From contig NZ_CP104067.1 in assembly GCF_026651875.1 (NCBI RefSeq), positions 4,516,501 to 4,580,500 of the forward strand: 64,000 nucleotides of DNA. Direction: 5' to 3'. Source of the DNA: Alicyclobacillus fastidiosus (GTDB lineage: Bacteria; Bacillota; Bacilli; Alicyclobacillales; Alicyclobacillaceae). Shown here piece after piece: positions 26,027 to 35,716 of this stretch; the first letter of the stretch is position 1, and each line of letters starts with the position of its first letter. Position numbers and translations under genes: made by a program. The notes under the pieces were generated by a model, which did no database searches, was not told where the DNA came from, and saw only the letters and a list, made by a program, of their open reading frames with translations.

Positions 26027-27943
26027 CTACTTGTCCTTACTGCGCTCAATTTCCTCCGCCAATTCACTTAAATACGTCCACCGCTCGAGCAGGTGCTCGA
26101 GTTTAGATTCGAACGCCTGCTGTTGTGCGAACAGTTCCTGAAGACGTACGTGATCCGCCGCGTGGACTTCCATCTGTTTGATCACGTCTTGGAGGGCCGT
26201 TTCGGTTTCCTCGATGAGTCCTTCGATCTCGTCGTATTCCTTTTGCTCCTTGAACGTGAACTTGAGCGTGTCCCGCACTCGGGTGTGGGGATTTGGATCT
26301 GCGCGACTGTCTGGACTTGGCTCTTTTGAATCGTCTGCATGCGTGCGCGAGGCGGCACGTTCCAGATAATCCGTGTAGTTCCCGAAATAGACCTCGATGT
26401 TTCCGCGCCCGTCGAGGGCAAAGATCTTGTCCGCCACCCTGTCCAAAAAGTACCTATCGTGCGACACCGCGATGACGGCCCCGGCAAAATCGTCGATATA
26501 CGACTCGAGAACGGACAAGGTCGGGATGTCGAGATCATTGGTCGGTTCATCGAGCAGGAGCACGTTTGGCGCCGACATGAGCGTCTTCAACAACGCGAGC
26601 CGCCGGCGCTCGCCACCGGACAGCTTGGCAACAGGCGTCCACTGCAGGCTCGCCGGGAACAAGAATCGTTCGAGCATCTGAGTGGCCCGGATTCGCTCCC
26701 CGTCTGCCGTCTCGACGTACTCCGCCTCCTCGCGAATGACGTCGATGACGCGCGTGTCGCTGTCCACCGCCTCGTGCTCCTGAGCGAAATAGCCCATTTT
26801 CACAGTCGATCCGATTCGCACCTCACCGCTGTCCGGGAGCTCCATACCGGCTATCATTCTCAATAAGGTCGACTTCCCTGCGCCGTTTGGGCCGATGATG
26901 CCAATTCGGTCATTGCGCTGGACGATGTAGTCAAAGCCATTCACTATCTGTTTGTCGGCGAATGCCTTCACCACCTGATGGAGCTCGACGACCGACTTTC
27001 CAAGGCGCGTGGACGCGGTCGAGATGGCCACCGTTTCTCCTATGGCCTCCGGAGTTTGTTCCAAAACTTCATAGTACCTATCCGTTCGCGCCTTCTGCTT
27101 CGTCCCGCGCGCCCTTGGGCCTTTGCGAATCCACTCGATTTCATTGCGAAGAAAATTTTGCCGCTTCTCTTCCGTGGAGCGCGCAGCCTCTTCTCGCGCC
27201 ATCTTCCCTTCGAGAAACGCTTCGTAATTGCCCTGATAGGTGTAGATGTGGCCATTGTGAAGTTCGAAAATCCTGTTCACGACGCGGTCGAGAAAGTACC
27301 TGTCGTGCGTCACCATAAACAGCGCGCCTTTTCGCCGCGCGAGGTAGCTCTCGAGCCACGCCACCGTCTCATTGTCAATGTGGTTGGTCGGCTCGTCGAG
27401 AACCAGTAAATCGGAAGGCTGTATCAGTGCGCGCGCCATGGCCACACGCTTGCGCTGCCCGCCGGAGAGCGTCCCGACTTTGCTGTGCATATCGGTGATC
27501 CCCAACTGCGTAAGAATGGTCTTTGCTTCGTGCTCGAGATTCCAAGCGTCCGACTCGTCCATCTGCGACTGGAGGCGGATCAATTGCTTTTGTGCCGCAG
27601 CAGACCCTGGGTTCAGTTGCAGCTGATTCAACGTATCTTCATACACTCGAAGGAGTCGCATCACAGGCAAATCCCCGTAAAAGACCTGCTCGAGCACGGT
27701 CCCGTCATGATCAAACTGTGGGTCTTGAGGTAAAAAGTGTACACGCACGCCGCTGCCGAGCGTGACGGTACCCGAATCGGGTTCATCGAGACCCGCGAGG
27801 ATCTTTAACAAACTCGACTTCCCTGTGCCATTGACCCCGATGAGCCCGACTTTATCCGCCCCGTCAATCCCAAACGAAACGTCGTCGAGCAACACCTTTT
27901 CACCGTATCGCTTTGCCATACGTTCTGCCGATAATATATTCAT
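26027..27943 (-). CDS. ABC-F family ATPase (Uup/YfmR-like)
   Basis: A 638-residue protein with two ABC domains and no membrane part. Walker A motifs GVNGTGKSS and GPNGAGKST, signatures LSGGQRKR and LSGGERRR, Walker B LLVLDEPTNHID and LLLDEPTNDLD are intact. The linker holds many Arg/Lys (IRKGPRARGTKQKARTDRY) and the C-terminus is a coiled coil (about 560-638), as in Uup/YfmR. ABC-F proteins act on ribosomes: relief of stalled peptidyl transfer or antibiotic protection. Start: ATG at 27943 (or 27949); the ribosome site is weak. The stop lies 14 bases from the start of the permease remnant. Confidence 0.9.
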   Translation of the reverse strand: MNILSAERMAKRYGEKVLLDDVSFGIDGADKVGLIGVNGTGKSSLLKILAGLDEPDSGTVTLGSGVRVHFLPQDPQFDHDGTVLEQVFYGDLPVMRLLRVYEDTLNQLQLNPGSAAAQKQLIRLQSQMDESDAWNLEHEAKTILTQLGITDMHSKVGTLSGGQRKRVAMARALIQPSDLLVLDEPTNHIDNETVAWLESYLARRKGALFMVTHDRYFLDRVVNRIFELHNGHIYTYQGNYEAFLEGKMAREEAARSTEEKRQNFLRNEIEWIRKGPRARGTKQKARTDRYYEVLEQTPEAIGETVAISTASTRLGKSVVELHQVVKAFADKQIVNGFDYIVQRNDRIGIIGPNGAGKSTLLRMIAGMELPDSGEVRIGSTVKMGYFAQEHEAVDSDTRVIDVIREEAEYVETADGERIRATQMLERFLFPASLQWTPVAKLSGGERRRLALLKTLMSAPNVLLLDEPTNDLDIPTLSVLESYIDDFAGAVIAVSHDRYFLDRVADKIFALDGRGNIEVYFGNYTDYLERAASRTHADDSKEPSPDSRADPNPHTRVRDTLKFTFKEQKEYDEIEGLIEETETALQDVIKQMEVHAADHVRLQELFAQQQAFESKLEHLLERWTYLSELAEEIERSKDK

Positions 27944-28174
27944 CGTCATCAAACCCGCTATCTCACTTGTGTTTCGAGCCGACCATGAGGAAGGCAGCCG
28001 ACTCGTCCGTATAGACTCATGATACCATGACGAACCTGCCGTCATGGCGACGCGGCTCACCTGACAAATTCGCACAAAACGCATATTTAATCAGAACTTT
28101 ATATCGCCAGAAGTGCCATCGATGGATATACTATTGGACGAAGTTCGCCAAATTCCGCACAAGGAGGCCTTGAC

Positions 28175-29347
28175 TTGAGGTCGTTTGTTCGTGCAATTCC
28201 GCTCTCGTTTCAGCACGTGTTTGCCATGTTTGGCGCCACTGTGCTCGTTCCGTTCCTGACTGGACTAGATCCCGGCTCAACCCTCGTCGCCAGTGGCGTC
28301 GGCACAATCATTTTCCACCTGATCACACGCGGCAAGGTTCCTACTTATTTGGGTTCATCCTTCGCATTTATCGCGCCACTCACCCTGTTCGTCACCAAGC
28401 AGCACGCACCTGGACAAGCTGTTACAGGACTTATCAGCGTCTCTATTGTATACGGCATATTATCGCTCGTCATCGCCAGTGTCGGCGTGCAACGGGTTCG
28501 CAAAGCCATCCCGCCCGTAGTCGTCGGCCCGGTTGTGGCCATCATCGGTCTGTCACTCGCCCAAACGGCGATTCAATCGGAGGCGTCGACACACTGGGAT
28601 GTCGCGATTGTCAGTCTATTGGCGGCCATCCTGGCGTCACTCGTCGGCCCAAAACAAATGCGACTCATTCCGATTTTGTTCGGGATTGTCATCGGGTACG
28701 TGTACTCCATCATTCGCGGCGGGCTCGTCGACTTTAGTGGCGTACGGACTGCGTCGTGGGTCCAGTTCCCGCACTTTCATGCTCCGACCTTCAGTTGGTC
28801 GGTGATCCTTGCGATGGCCCCCATCGCACTGGTCACGTTTGTCGAGGACCTCGGACATATGTTCGTCCTCAACGAGATCACCGAAAAGGACGTCGTCAAA
28901 AACCCTGGGTTTCCGTCCATTCTCTTGGGTAACGGGGTAGCAACCTTTGTATCCGCCCTCTTAGGTGGTCCTGCTCAGACCACCTACGCGGAAAATCTCG
29001 GCGTGCTGGCGATGACGCGCCAGTTTTCCAGCCGCATCATTCAAGGGGCCGCGGTCATTGCCATCATCCTCGGCCTACTTGGGAAGTTTGGCGCACTCAT
29101 TCACTCCATCCCAACTGCTGTGATGGGTGGTATCGGGATTCTCCTCTACGGCATGATTGCCGCAATGGGGATTCGCCACATGATTGAGGAAAAGGTGAAC
29201 CTCGCCAACATGAAGAACCTGATCATCGTCGCCGTCATCTTTATTGTTGGGGTCGGGTACGCCAACAATGGCATCGCGTACGCGACCATCGCAGGACTCC
29301 TGATTTACTGGCTGATCCCGAACCTCGGAAACCGCGCGGAAAAATAA
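28175..29347 (+). CDS. NCS2 uracil/xanthine permease
   Basis: A 390-residue membrane protein with about 12-14 hydrophobic segments. The start QHVFAMFGATVLVP, the long hydrophobic middle, FVEDLGHMFVLNEI (the conserved Glu in TM8) and GPAQTTYAENLGVLAMT (the TM10 signature) place it in the NCS2 family, close to uracil permeases of the UraA/PyrP type by length and by the short N-terminus. It would import uracil or a related base with protons. The TTG start at 28175 has AAGGAGG seven bases ahead. Monocistronic, not in a pyr operon; a good terminator follows. Confidence 0.88.
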   Translation: MRSFVRAIPLSFQHVFAMFGATVLVPFLTGLDPGSTLVASGVGTIIFHLITRGKVPTYLGSSFAFIAPLTLFVTKQHAPGQAVTGLISVSIVYGILSLVIASVGVQRVRKAIPPVVVGPVVAIIGLSLAQTAIQSEASTHWDVAIVSLLAAILASLVGPKQMRLIPILFGIVIGYVYSIIRGGLVDFSGVRTASWVQFPHFHAPTFSWSVILAMAPIALVTFVEDLGHMFVLNEITEKDVVKNPGFPSILLGNGVATFVSALLGGPAQTTYAENLGVLAMTRQFSSRIIQGAAVIAIILGLLGKFGALIHSIPTAVMGGIGILLYGMIAAMGIRHMIEEKVNLANMKNLIIVAVIFIVGVGYANNGIAYATIAGLLIYWLIPNLGNRAEK

Positions 29348-29369
29348 AATAACGCACTCGCAAGAGCGG

Positions 29370-29415
29370 GCCATCCCTTCGTCATCCTAGGACGACACAG
29401 GGATGGCTCTTTTTT
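29370..29415 (+). terminator. Rho-independent terminator after the NCS2 permease
   Basis: GCCATCCCT pairs with AGGGATGGC, an inner CGTC/GACG pair extends the stem, and TCTTTTTT follows. Confidence 0.9.
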
Positions 29416-29569
29416 CTGTCCGGATGGTTGGATAAAGCGGGGCCGCTCGCTCAAAATGGATGCTTCACGGCGAATTGTATGTGCTATTCTGACAGAGTCA
29501 TGTGGACGCCTTCACACGAAATTTTGCACACATGTAGCCCGAATGGCACAGACGAGAGGATGGATATGT

Positions 29570-30760
29570 GTGAGAACCGCCCTGCTCAAACTTCGCGCAT
29601 TTTACCTGGTGACGGGGTTGTCAGGAGGCATTCTGGTTCCATACCTGTCCTTGCTCTTCGAACACAACGGATTCACGAGTGGAACCGTCGGTCTGATTAT
29701 GGCTATCGGCACATTCGTCTCCGTTCTCACACAACCTCTGTGGGGCGTGCTTGTCGATAAATTCCAATTGACCCGATTGACACTCGCCATGAGTTCGACA
29801 GTTCCGGGTATCCTCGCGGTTGTATTCGATGTGAAATGGCTGTGGATGGTCGTGTTCGCCAACGCGGTATGGAACATCTTTTCCTCTCCGCAGACGCCGA
29901 CCGCAGACGCTTACGCGGTCACCAGCGCGGCTAAATCAGGCGCCTCTTATGGGTCTATTCGGTTGTTTGGCAGTCTCGGGTTTGCGATTGGCGGGTACCT
30001 CAGTGGGGAATACCTCGCCCACGCGCCGTTGACGTCGCTCTGGATCCCCTATATCGTCATCTCCCTGCTCGGGGGCGCCATCGCGTGGATGCTCCCCAAA
30101 AACGACGTCCGTTTCGCCGGCAGGGTACCCCTCCGCCAAGGGATCTCCGCGCTGATGCGAGATCGGCGATTCATCCTCTTCCTCATTGGAGGATTCCTAG
30201 TCAGTCAGACGCTGACGGCGTTCAATACGTATTTTGCACTCACCTTTCAGGCGATGGGTGGTTCCTTTGCCCTGACCGGCGTAGCCTTCTTTATCGCATC
30301 CGCAACAAACGTTCCGGCGATGTTGGTGGCACGTCTTGTCATCGACCGAATTGGCCGCGAGACGACGCTTCTCATCGCCTCGTTTGCCTACGTACTGCGC
30401 TGGGGCGTGCAAGCGTTCCTCCCCATCCCCTGGGTGGCCATCGCGATTCAAGTCCTACACGGCGTGTCCTTTGGATTTTATTACGTATCTGCCGTGGGCT
30501 TCGTGTACAAATCCGCTGAGAAGGACCTGCAGACGACGGCGCAGAGCATCTTTGGCATGATTTGTACGGGTCTGGCTGGAATTGTGGGAAATCTGTTGAA
30601 CGGGTATCTGATTCACTATGGAGGGCCTTTTGTCATGTACCTGTCGTGTACAGTTAGTTCCCTTCTCGGGTCGCTCTGTTTCTTCTATGTACTCCGGCTC
30701 GGGCGCACCACACGTATGACGGAAGCACCCGAGACTGGACGAGGACTAAATCAGGACTGA
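29570..30760 (+). CDS. MFS transporter (MFS_1-like)
   Basis: A 396-residue, 12-helix transporter. GILVPYLSLLFEHNGFTSGTVG, the TM2-3 loop GVLVDKF and YGSIRLFGSLGFAIGGYLSG fit the MFS_1-like/nucleoside-symporter-like subgroup rather than drug exporters. Substrate unknown. The start is GTG at 29570 with GAGAGG ten bases ahead; longer frames carry non-hydrophobic residues without a ribosome site. Monocistronic; converges with the chorismate-mutase-like gene. Confidence 0.82.
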   Translation: MRTALLKLRAFYLVTGLSGGILVPYLSLLFEHNGFTSGTVGLIMAIGTFVSVLTQPLWGVLVDKFQLTRLTLAMSSTVPGILAVVFDVKWLWMVVFANAVWNIFSSPQTPTADAYAVTSAAKSGASYGSIRLFGSLGFAIGGYLSGEYLAHAPLTSLWIPYIVISLLGGAIAWMLPKNDVRFAGRVPLRQGISALMRDRRFILFLIGGFLVSQTLTAFNTYFALTFQAMGGSFALTGVAFFIASATNVPAMLVARLVIDRIGRETTLLIASFAYVLRWGVQAFLPIPWVAIAIQVLHGVSFGFYYVSAVGFVYKSAEKDLQTTAQSIFGMICTGLAGIVGNLLNGYLIHYGGPFVMYLSCTVSSLLGSLCFFYVLRLGRTTRMTEAPETGRGLNQD

Positions 30761-30830
30761 CTTCCCCGTGGACTCACGCGGCTCTTATACCACTTGCGAG
30801 GTAGAAAAACAGTCGAATTCGCCTAAGCAC

Positions 30831-31157
30831 CTAATCGATCTCCGCGTCGTCCTCGCTTGCCTGTTGCAAGCGAACGATATCCGCTTCCACGCGACACGTC
30901 TCTTCGTGAATCAAGTGATAGAGGCGCGACATGAACTCTTTGCTCAACGACAAGTGACTCCCCAATTCGATGTATGACTGCTCGACCTGCCGAGCCCGCT
31001 CTATCTGAACGACCGGCTTCGCCCATTTGCCCTTCAACTCCGCAATTTTCCTGGCCGCTGCAAAACGCAAGGCGATGGCTTCAATCACCTTTTCGTCAAT
31101 TCCGTCAATCTCCGCCCTGTACGCTCCGATGCCGCTCGCCCACGTCTCTTCTGTCAC
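30831..31157 (-). CDS. Chorismate-mutase-type (AroQ/CM_2) protein
   Basis: A 108-residue helical protein with the CM_2 pattern: AYRAEIDGIDEKVIEAIALRF, ARKIAELKGKW, IERARQVE and LIHEETCRVE. Hand alignment with the E. coli P-protein domain keeps Arg11, Arg28, Lys39 and Arg51, but the positions of Asp48 and Glu52 read Gln and Ala, so activity may be altered. If active it converts chorismate to prephenate for Phe/Tyr synthesis. The GTG start at 31157 follows GGAGG by eight bases. It is the only gene downstream of a T-box leader, which supports a role in aromatic amino-acid supply. Confidence 0.72.
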   Translation of the reverse strand: MTEETWASGIGAYRAEIDGIDEKVIEAIALRFAAARKIAELKGKWAKPVVQIERARQVEQSYIELGSHLSLSKEFMSRLYHLIHEETCRVEADIVRLQQASEDDAEID

Positions 31158-31257
31158 GGTCGATCCCTCCTCAAAGGTTGTTGCGCATGGCGCAATAAAC
31201 TACCCAAGCATCTCCTGTAGCGTCTCTGTGTGTAGGCGAATGGCTGCCACGAACAAC

Positions 31258-31288
31258 AAAAAAATCCCGCCCCAATAGGGGCGAGATT
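31258..31288 (-). terminator. Regulated terminator of the T-box leader
   Basis: On the minus strand AATCTCGCCCC-TATT-GGGGCGGGATT is followed by a run of T. The T-box sequence lies six bases upstream, as expected for the competing antiterminator. Confidence 0.92.
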
Positions 31289-31500
31289 GTGCTCGCGGTA
31301 CCACCCTAATAAAAGGTCATAACGACCTTTTATCTTCGTTCAGGATATCGAGACCTTTGGGGTCCCGGCACGGACTACCAACCGAAAACGGCCTTCACCC
31401 GGGCAGCTCCGGAGTGAACTTCAGCTGATTCGCCGCATCGGTTTGCACCAACCACCGACTCTCTGACCGGCCTTAGGCAGCCTACTCTCTCCATCACAGC
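31258..31500 (-). promoter_or_regulatory. T-box riboswitch leader, probable Phe specifier
   Basis: On the minus strand the leader starts with GAGAGAGTAGGC and AGAGAGTCGGTGG, the apical GGTTGGTGCAAACC hairpin of Stem I, then TGAAG-TTC-ACTCC (candidate UUC specifier at 31418-31416), and ends with the T-box AGGGTGGTACCGCG (31307-31294). An intrinsic terminator follows. Uncharged tRNA-Phe would stabilise the antiterminator and switch on the chorismate-mutase-like gene 100 bases downstream. The T-box itself is certain; the specifier is read by eye from its place in the 3' side of Stem I. Confidence 0.9.
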
Positions 31501-31524
31501 ACGCGTATTCTGAATGTTTATAAT

Positions 31525-31553
31525 ACCTTATACAATTGCACACAGACTGTCAA
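31525..31553 (-). promoter_or_regulatory. Probable promoter of the T-box leader
   Basis: A consensus -35 TTGACA (31553-31548) on the minus strand, followed by TATAAG at 15 or TAAGGT at 17 bases spacing. The T-box leader starts about 25 bases downstream. Confidence 0.6.
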
Positions 31554-31611
31554 CCCATCGTCGGCGAAAACGTGCAACACAGCAAACGACAGATTAAACC
31601 GCGCTTTGTGG

Positions 31612-32154
31612 TCAGTCTCCCCAGTGGTGCTCGATAAACCTGTCCCGCCCCGAGGCCTGACGGTACCGGTTGTAATGCGCAGGATTTCGGCGGTAGTAGC
31701 CCTGGTGATAATCCTCCGCCTCGTAAAACGGCTTCGCCTCTAAAATCTTTGTGACAATCGGCTTTGAAAAGCGACCCGACGCCTCTAATCGCCGCTTCGA
31801 GGCCTCCGCGCGAAGCCGCTGATCTTCGTCATGATAAAATATGGCGGTTTGGTAGGAGGGTCCCCGATCGTAAAACTGCCCCCCCGCATCCGTAGGATCG
31901 ATTTGCCGCCAGTATATGTCGAGCAGTTCATCGTACGAGATGACATCCGGATCGAACGTGATTTGAACCGCTTCGTAATGGCCTGTCGATTCCGAACAGA
32001 CCTCTTCGTAAGTCGGATGTTCTGTGGTCCCTCCCGTGTAGCCGGAAACGACCTTCTGAATCCCCGGCCACTGGTCAAACGGCTTGACCATACACCAAAA
32101 GCAGCCACCTGCGAAGGTGGCCACGGAAGACTTGCCAGCCACTGTTTCTGACAC
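31612..32154 (-). CDS. msrA: Peptide methionine sulfoxide reductase A
   Basis: A 180-residue MsrA that reduces methionine-S-sulfoxide in proteins. The active-site motif GCFWC (Cys18, Cys21) is at the N-terminus; [16 protein letters not shown] and [23 protein letters not shown] follow. The start is GTG at 32154 with GCGAGGG ahead. It lies just downstream of trxA on the same strand (separated by the trxA terminator), its natural electron donor. Confidence 0.94.
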   Translation of the reverse strand: MSETVAGKSSVATFAGGCFWCMVKPFDQWPGIQKVVSGYTGGTTEHPTYEEVCSESTGHYEAVQITFDPDVISYDELLDIYWRQIDPTDAGGQFYDRGPSYQTAIFYHDEDQRLRAEASKRRLEASGRFSKPIVTKILEAKPFYEAEDYHQGYYRRNPAHYNRYRQASGRDRFIEHHWGD

Positions 32155-32237
32155 GCGAATCCCTCGCAATCTCCATGGACTTCAAACCAGTTGAACCTAT
32201 CGTACAACATCCGCTCTGCGGACGAAAATGAAGGCAC

Positions 32238-32270
32238 AAAAACAGCCACTGCCGATATCGACAGTGGCTG
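32238..32270 (-). terminator. Rho-independent terminator of trxA
   Basis: CAGCCACTG pairs with CAGTGGCTG around a 10-base loop; on the minus strand five T follow directly. Confidence 0.9.
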
Positions 32271-32282
32271 TGATAGACGAGC

Positions 32283-32603
32283 TTACGCGATGATGTCTGA
32301 CAGTTCCGCTTCAAGTTCCGACTTCGGTCGGTAACCGACAATCTGCTTGACGACTTCCCCGTTTTTGAAGACCAACATCGTGGGAATGCTCATCACGCCG
32401 AATTGAGACGTCGTCGTCGGATTTTCATCGACATTCAATTTTGCGACGGTCAGCTTATCTGCATATTCCTGAGAAATCTCTTCGAGAACCGGGCTCATCA
32501 TCCGGCACGGGCCACACCAAGTTGCCCAAAAATCGACCAAAACGGGCTTGTCGGATTGAACCGTCGTGGAAAAATCCGCATCTGTCACTTTCTGTGTCGC
32601 CAA
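32283..32603 (-). CDS. trxA: Thioredoxin
   Basis: A 106-residue thioredoxin with the classical active site WCGPC (Cys30, Cys33), the cis-proline SIPTMLVF and KNGEVV. It reduces disulfides in the cytosol and serves MsrA and others. The TTG start at 32603 has GGGAG about ten bases ahead; a longer frame from 32729 has no ribosome site and would add a non-thioredoxin extension. Own terminator. Confidence 0.95.
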   Translation of the reverse strand: MATQKVTDADFSTTVQSDKPVLVDFWATWCGPCRMMSPVLEEISQEYADKLTVAKLNVDENPTTTSQFGVMSIPTMLVFKNGEVVKQIVGYRPKSELEAELSDIIA

Positions 32604-32757
32604 TTCTCTCACACTCCCAGATGATGAATGCACGAAAGAACATCCATTCATTTTATTTACTTTTTTATAGTAACACCACAAAAGTAATATTTCAACCCTC
32701 GATCCGCCCCGCATAAGCGCACCGACCAACGCATGTGCGCAATTCAGAGCTTGGGTG

Positions 32758-33324
32758 TCAGCGAGTCAAGTCATAGTACCGAAAACACGTCTGGATGTGG
32801 TCCATCACGACACCCACCGCCTGCAAGTAAGAATAGACGATGGTGGTCCCGACGAAATTAAATCCGCGACGCTTCAAGTCCTTGCTGATTTTGTCCGAGA
32901 GTTCCGTGCTCACCGGCACATCCTTCAAACTCGCCCAGTGATTCACCACCGGTTTGCCGTCGACGAAGCCCCAAAGATACGATGCAAACGAACCAAACTC
33001 TTCTCGTACCCGCAAAAACGCATTGGCGTTTCGAATCTCCGAAGCCACCTTCAAACGGTTGCGAACAATTCCAGACGCCTCAGAGAGCAGTTGTTCGACC
33101 TCCGTATCGCCATACAGCGCAATTCGCTCGTAATTGAAACCGTCGAACGCACTCCGATAGTGCTCACGTTTCTTTAAAATGGTATACCAGCTCAATCCCG
33201 CTTGTGCGCCTTCGAGGATCAAAAATTCAAACAGTTTGGTGTCATCGTGTACCGGTACCCCCCACTCTTCGTCGTGATACGCAAGATAAAGTGGATCTTG
33301 ATTGACCCAGCCGCAACGCTCCAT
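32758..33324 (-). CDS. tag: DNA-3-methyladenine glycosylase I
   Basis: A 188-residue Tag enzyme that excises 3-methyladenine from alkylated DNA. The zinc ligands of E. coli Tag are all present: Cys4 (ERCGW), His17 (AYHDEEWG), His176 and Cys180 (MDHIQTCF). [22 protein letters not shown] is the typical substrate-pocket block. The ATG at 33324 is eight bases after GGAGG; a longer TTG-type start is not needed. Monocistronic. Confidence 0.95.
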   Translation of the reverse strand: MERCGWVNQDPLYLAYHDEEWGVPVHDDTKLFEFLILEGAQAGLSWYTILKKREHYRSAFDGFNYERIALYGDTEVEQLLSEASGIVRNRLKVASEIRNANAFLRVREEFGSFASYLWGFVDGKPVVNHWASLKDVPVSTELSDKISKDLKRRGFNFVGTTIVYSYLQAVGVVMDHIQTCFRYYDLTR

Positions 33325-33486
33325 CGAGCAATCCTCCAAACACGTGCCGTCGAATTTCCAGACTCCGTTACAGTCGAGATTTTAAAAGTATACCAATCGC
33401 CGAATTCAATCGATAGGAAACCGCTGTGGTAGGATGGAAGGGTATTCTAGCCATTTGCCCCGGGCCTATAGGTGAGGTGAGTCGTT

Positions 33487-33867
33487 GTGAGTTTGGCGAA
33501 AAAAATGTTGATCAAGCAAAACTATCGCGGCGTCGTCTTGAATGCGCCAGATGGATTCTCCTTGTCGGCAACAGAGCTTCCAGACGCGGTACAAGTCACG
33601 CACGAACTGAGTGGGGCGTTCGACTTCGCGCTCGTATTTGCCAAAGACCAAGCGCAGTTGCGCGACTGGTTTCCAAAGGTTCTCCCACATCTGCAAGCGG
33701 ACGCAAAGCTCTGGGTCGCGTACCCAAAGAAAAGTTCAAAGCTAAAATCGGATATCAGCCGGGACGAAGGTTGGGAAATCGCCAAAGAGGCAGGCTACCA
33801 GGGCGTCAGTCTCATCTCTATCGACGAAACTTGGTCGGCGTTTCGACTTCGCAAAGCCGTAGACTGA
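33487..33867 (+). CDS. DUF3052-family protein
   Basis: A 126-residue protein. The blocks LWVAYPKKSSKLKSDISRD and GWEIAKEAGYQGVSLISIDETWSAFRLR match the DUF3052 family, small soluble proteins often found alone. The fold looks like a small Rossmann-type domain; function unknown. GTG start at 33487 with AGGTGAGGTGA ahead. The oligoendopeptidase gene starts 14 bases after its stop, so the two probably form an operon. Confidence 0.75.
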   Translation: MSLAKKMLIKQNYRGVVLNAPDGFSLSATELPDAVQVTHELSGAFDFALVFAKDQAQLRDWFPKVLPHLQADAKLWVAYPKKSSKLKSDISRDEGWEIAKEAGYQGVSLISIDETWSAFRLRKAVD

Positions 33868-33881
33868 CTGGAGGAGATCAC

Positions 33882-35666
33882 ATGTCGACATCGCACCTGA
33901 ATCAGACTTGGGACTTAGATGTAATCTTCCCAGGCGGAAGTGAGTCAAAGGCGTTTCGCCTTCACCTGGACCACTTGACCACCGATATTGATTCCTTCGC
34001 AATCTCCGTTGCGAAGCTGGAGAATCACAGCACAAAGGACATCGCACAGGCGATTCTCACCATGCAGGACATCGCCGCTCGCGTGCGCGAAGCGGGCGCC
34101 TTCGTGTCCTGCCTGAATGCACAGAACGTCAAGGATGCAGAGGCAAAACGACTCGGCGGCCACTTGAATACACTTCGCGCAAAATACGTCAAAGCGCTCA
34201 CAAAACTGGACGATACACTGGTTCATCTGACGAGTGATCAGTTTGGCAAGCTGCTGCAAGAGCCGCAAATCAACCAGTTGAGCTTCGTTCTCGAGGAGCG
34301 CAAACGTCGCGCTAAGGACAAACTTCAGGCGGATAAAGAAGCGTTGGCCGCAGCGCTGTCAGTAGACGGTTACACCGCGTGGAGTGACTTGTACGATACC
34401 ATTGTCGGGCGTATGACGATTCCATTCGAAGAGGGCGGCCAGGTGAAAGAACTGTCCGTGGGGCAGGCGAGTAATCGTTTGAAAATGGCTGACAGGGCCG
34501 GGCGTGAACGCCTCTTCGCGACGTGGGAAGCGGCGTGGGCCGATGAGGCTGAACTATTCGCGAGCACTCTCAACCACCTGGCTGGATTTCGGCTCAATCT
34601 CTACGAAGCGCGCGGGTGGGATTCGGTCCTGAAAGAACCCCTCGACATCAATCGGATGTCGCCGGCGACGCTCGATGCCATGTGGGGTGTGATCTCCGAC
34701 AACAAGGCCCCGTTCATCGAGTTTCTCAAAGCAAAAGCGAGCCTTCTCGGCGTGGATCGGCCGACCTGGTCGGATGTCGAAGCGCCCGTCGGCACGGCAA
34801 CCAAAACGTATACATACGAGGAAGCCCGCGACTTCATCGTGCGCCACTTCCGTCAGTTCAATCCGGCCATGGCCGACTTCGCGAACATGTGCTTTGAACA
34901 GCGCTGGATCGAGGCGGAAGACAGGGCTGGAAAACGACCAGGTGGCTTCTGCACCAGTTTTCCCGTCAGCGCACAAACCCGCATTTTCGTCACGTTCTCC
35001 GGCACGGCTTCAAACGTGGCCACGCTCGCACACGAGCTCGGACACGCGTATCACCAACACGTCATGCGCGGGATGCCACAATTGCTCACGAACTATGCGA
35101 TGAATGTCGCGGAGACCGCTTCGACGTTTGCGGAGATGATCGTCGCAGATGCCTCCGTCAAAGAAGCGCGCAATGCCGCCGAGCGACTTTCCCTGCTCGA
35201 AGATAAAGTCGGTCGCAGCATCGCGATGTTGATGAACATACACGCGCGTTTTCTGTTTGAGACCCGCTTCTACGAGGCCCGTAAACAGGGGCTCTTGGAC
35301 GTGCGAGATCTAAATCAATTGATGGAAGATGCGCAGGCACAGGCGTTTGGCGGTGTTCTTTCGAGCTTCCACCCGCACTTCTGGGCCTCCAAGCTCCACT
35401 TTTACATCACGGGAACGCCGTTCTACAACTTCCCTTACACGTTTGGCTACCTATTCAGCACGGGGATCTACGCTCGTGCTCATCAAGAAGGCCCCTCGTT
35501 CGCGGACAAATACGTCGCCCTCCTGCGCGATACCGCATCGATGCAGGTCGAAGATCTGGCGAAGAAACACCTCGGCGTCGACCTGACGAAACCAGATTTC
35601 TGGGAAGGTGCAGTGAATCTCGCCGCATCCGACGCCCGCAAGTTCGTCGAACTCGCTCGCGCCTGA
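33882..35666 (+). CDS. pepF: Oligoendopeptidase F (M3 family)
   Basis: A 594-residue cytosolic zinc metallopeptidase of family M3B that cleaves short peptides. The zinc motif HELGHAYHQ starts at His384, and the third ligand Glu lies about 25-30 residues on (NVAETASTFAEM). QTRIFVTFSGTASNVATLAHELGH-type context and SFHPHFWASKLHFY with the substrate-binding His/Tyr are typical of PepF. The ATG at 33882 follows GGAGG; the frame is open far upstream but that overlaps the DUF3052 gene in another frame. Ends at a convergent terminator. Confidence 0.93.
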   Translation: MSTSHLNQTWDLDVIFPGGSESKAFRLHLDHLTTDIDSFAISVAKLENHSTKDIAQAILTMQDIAARVREAGAFVSCLNAQNVKDAEAKRLGGHLNTLRAKYVKALTKLDDTLVHLTSDQFGKLLQEPQINQLSFVLEERKRRAKDKLQADKEALAAALSVDGYTAWSDLYDTIVGRMTIPFEEGGQVKELSVGQASNRLKMADRAGRERLFATWEAAWADEAELFASTLNHLAGFRLNLYEARGWDSVLKEPLDINRMSPATLDAMWGVISDNKAPFIEFLKAKASLLGVDRPTWSDVEAPVGTATKTYTYEEARDFIVRHFRQFNPAMADFANMCFEQRWIEAEDRAGKRPGGFCTSFPVSAQTRIFVTFSGTASNVATLAHELGHAYHQHVMRGMPQLLTNYAMNVAETASTFAEMIVADASVKEARNAAERLSLLEDKVGRSIAMLMNIHARFLFETRFYEARKQGLLDVRDLNQLMEDAQAQAFGGVLSSFHPHFWASKLHFYITGTPFYNFPYTFGYLFSTGIYARAHQEGPSFADKYVALLRDTASMQVEDLAKKHLGVDLTKPDFWEGAVNLAASDARKFVELARA

Positions 35667-35716
35667 GCGCTTTAACACTACTCGGTGACACGGCTTTGGG
35701 GCAGAGTCCAGACAAA

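Noticed and set aside
33426..33881. Upstream extension of the pepF frame to 33426.
   Set aside because: It overlaps the DUF3052 gene in another frame; PepF homologues start at the ATG at 33882 with GGAGG.
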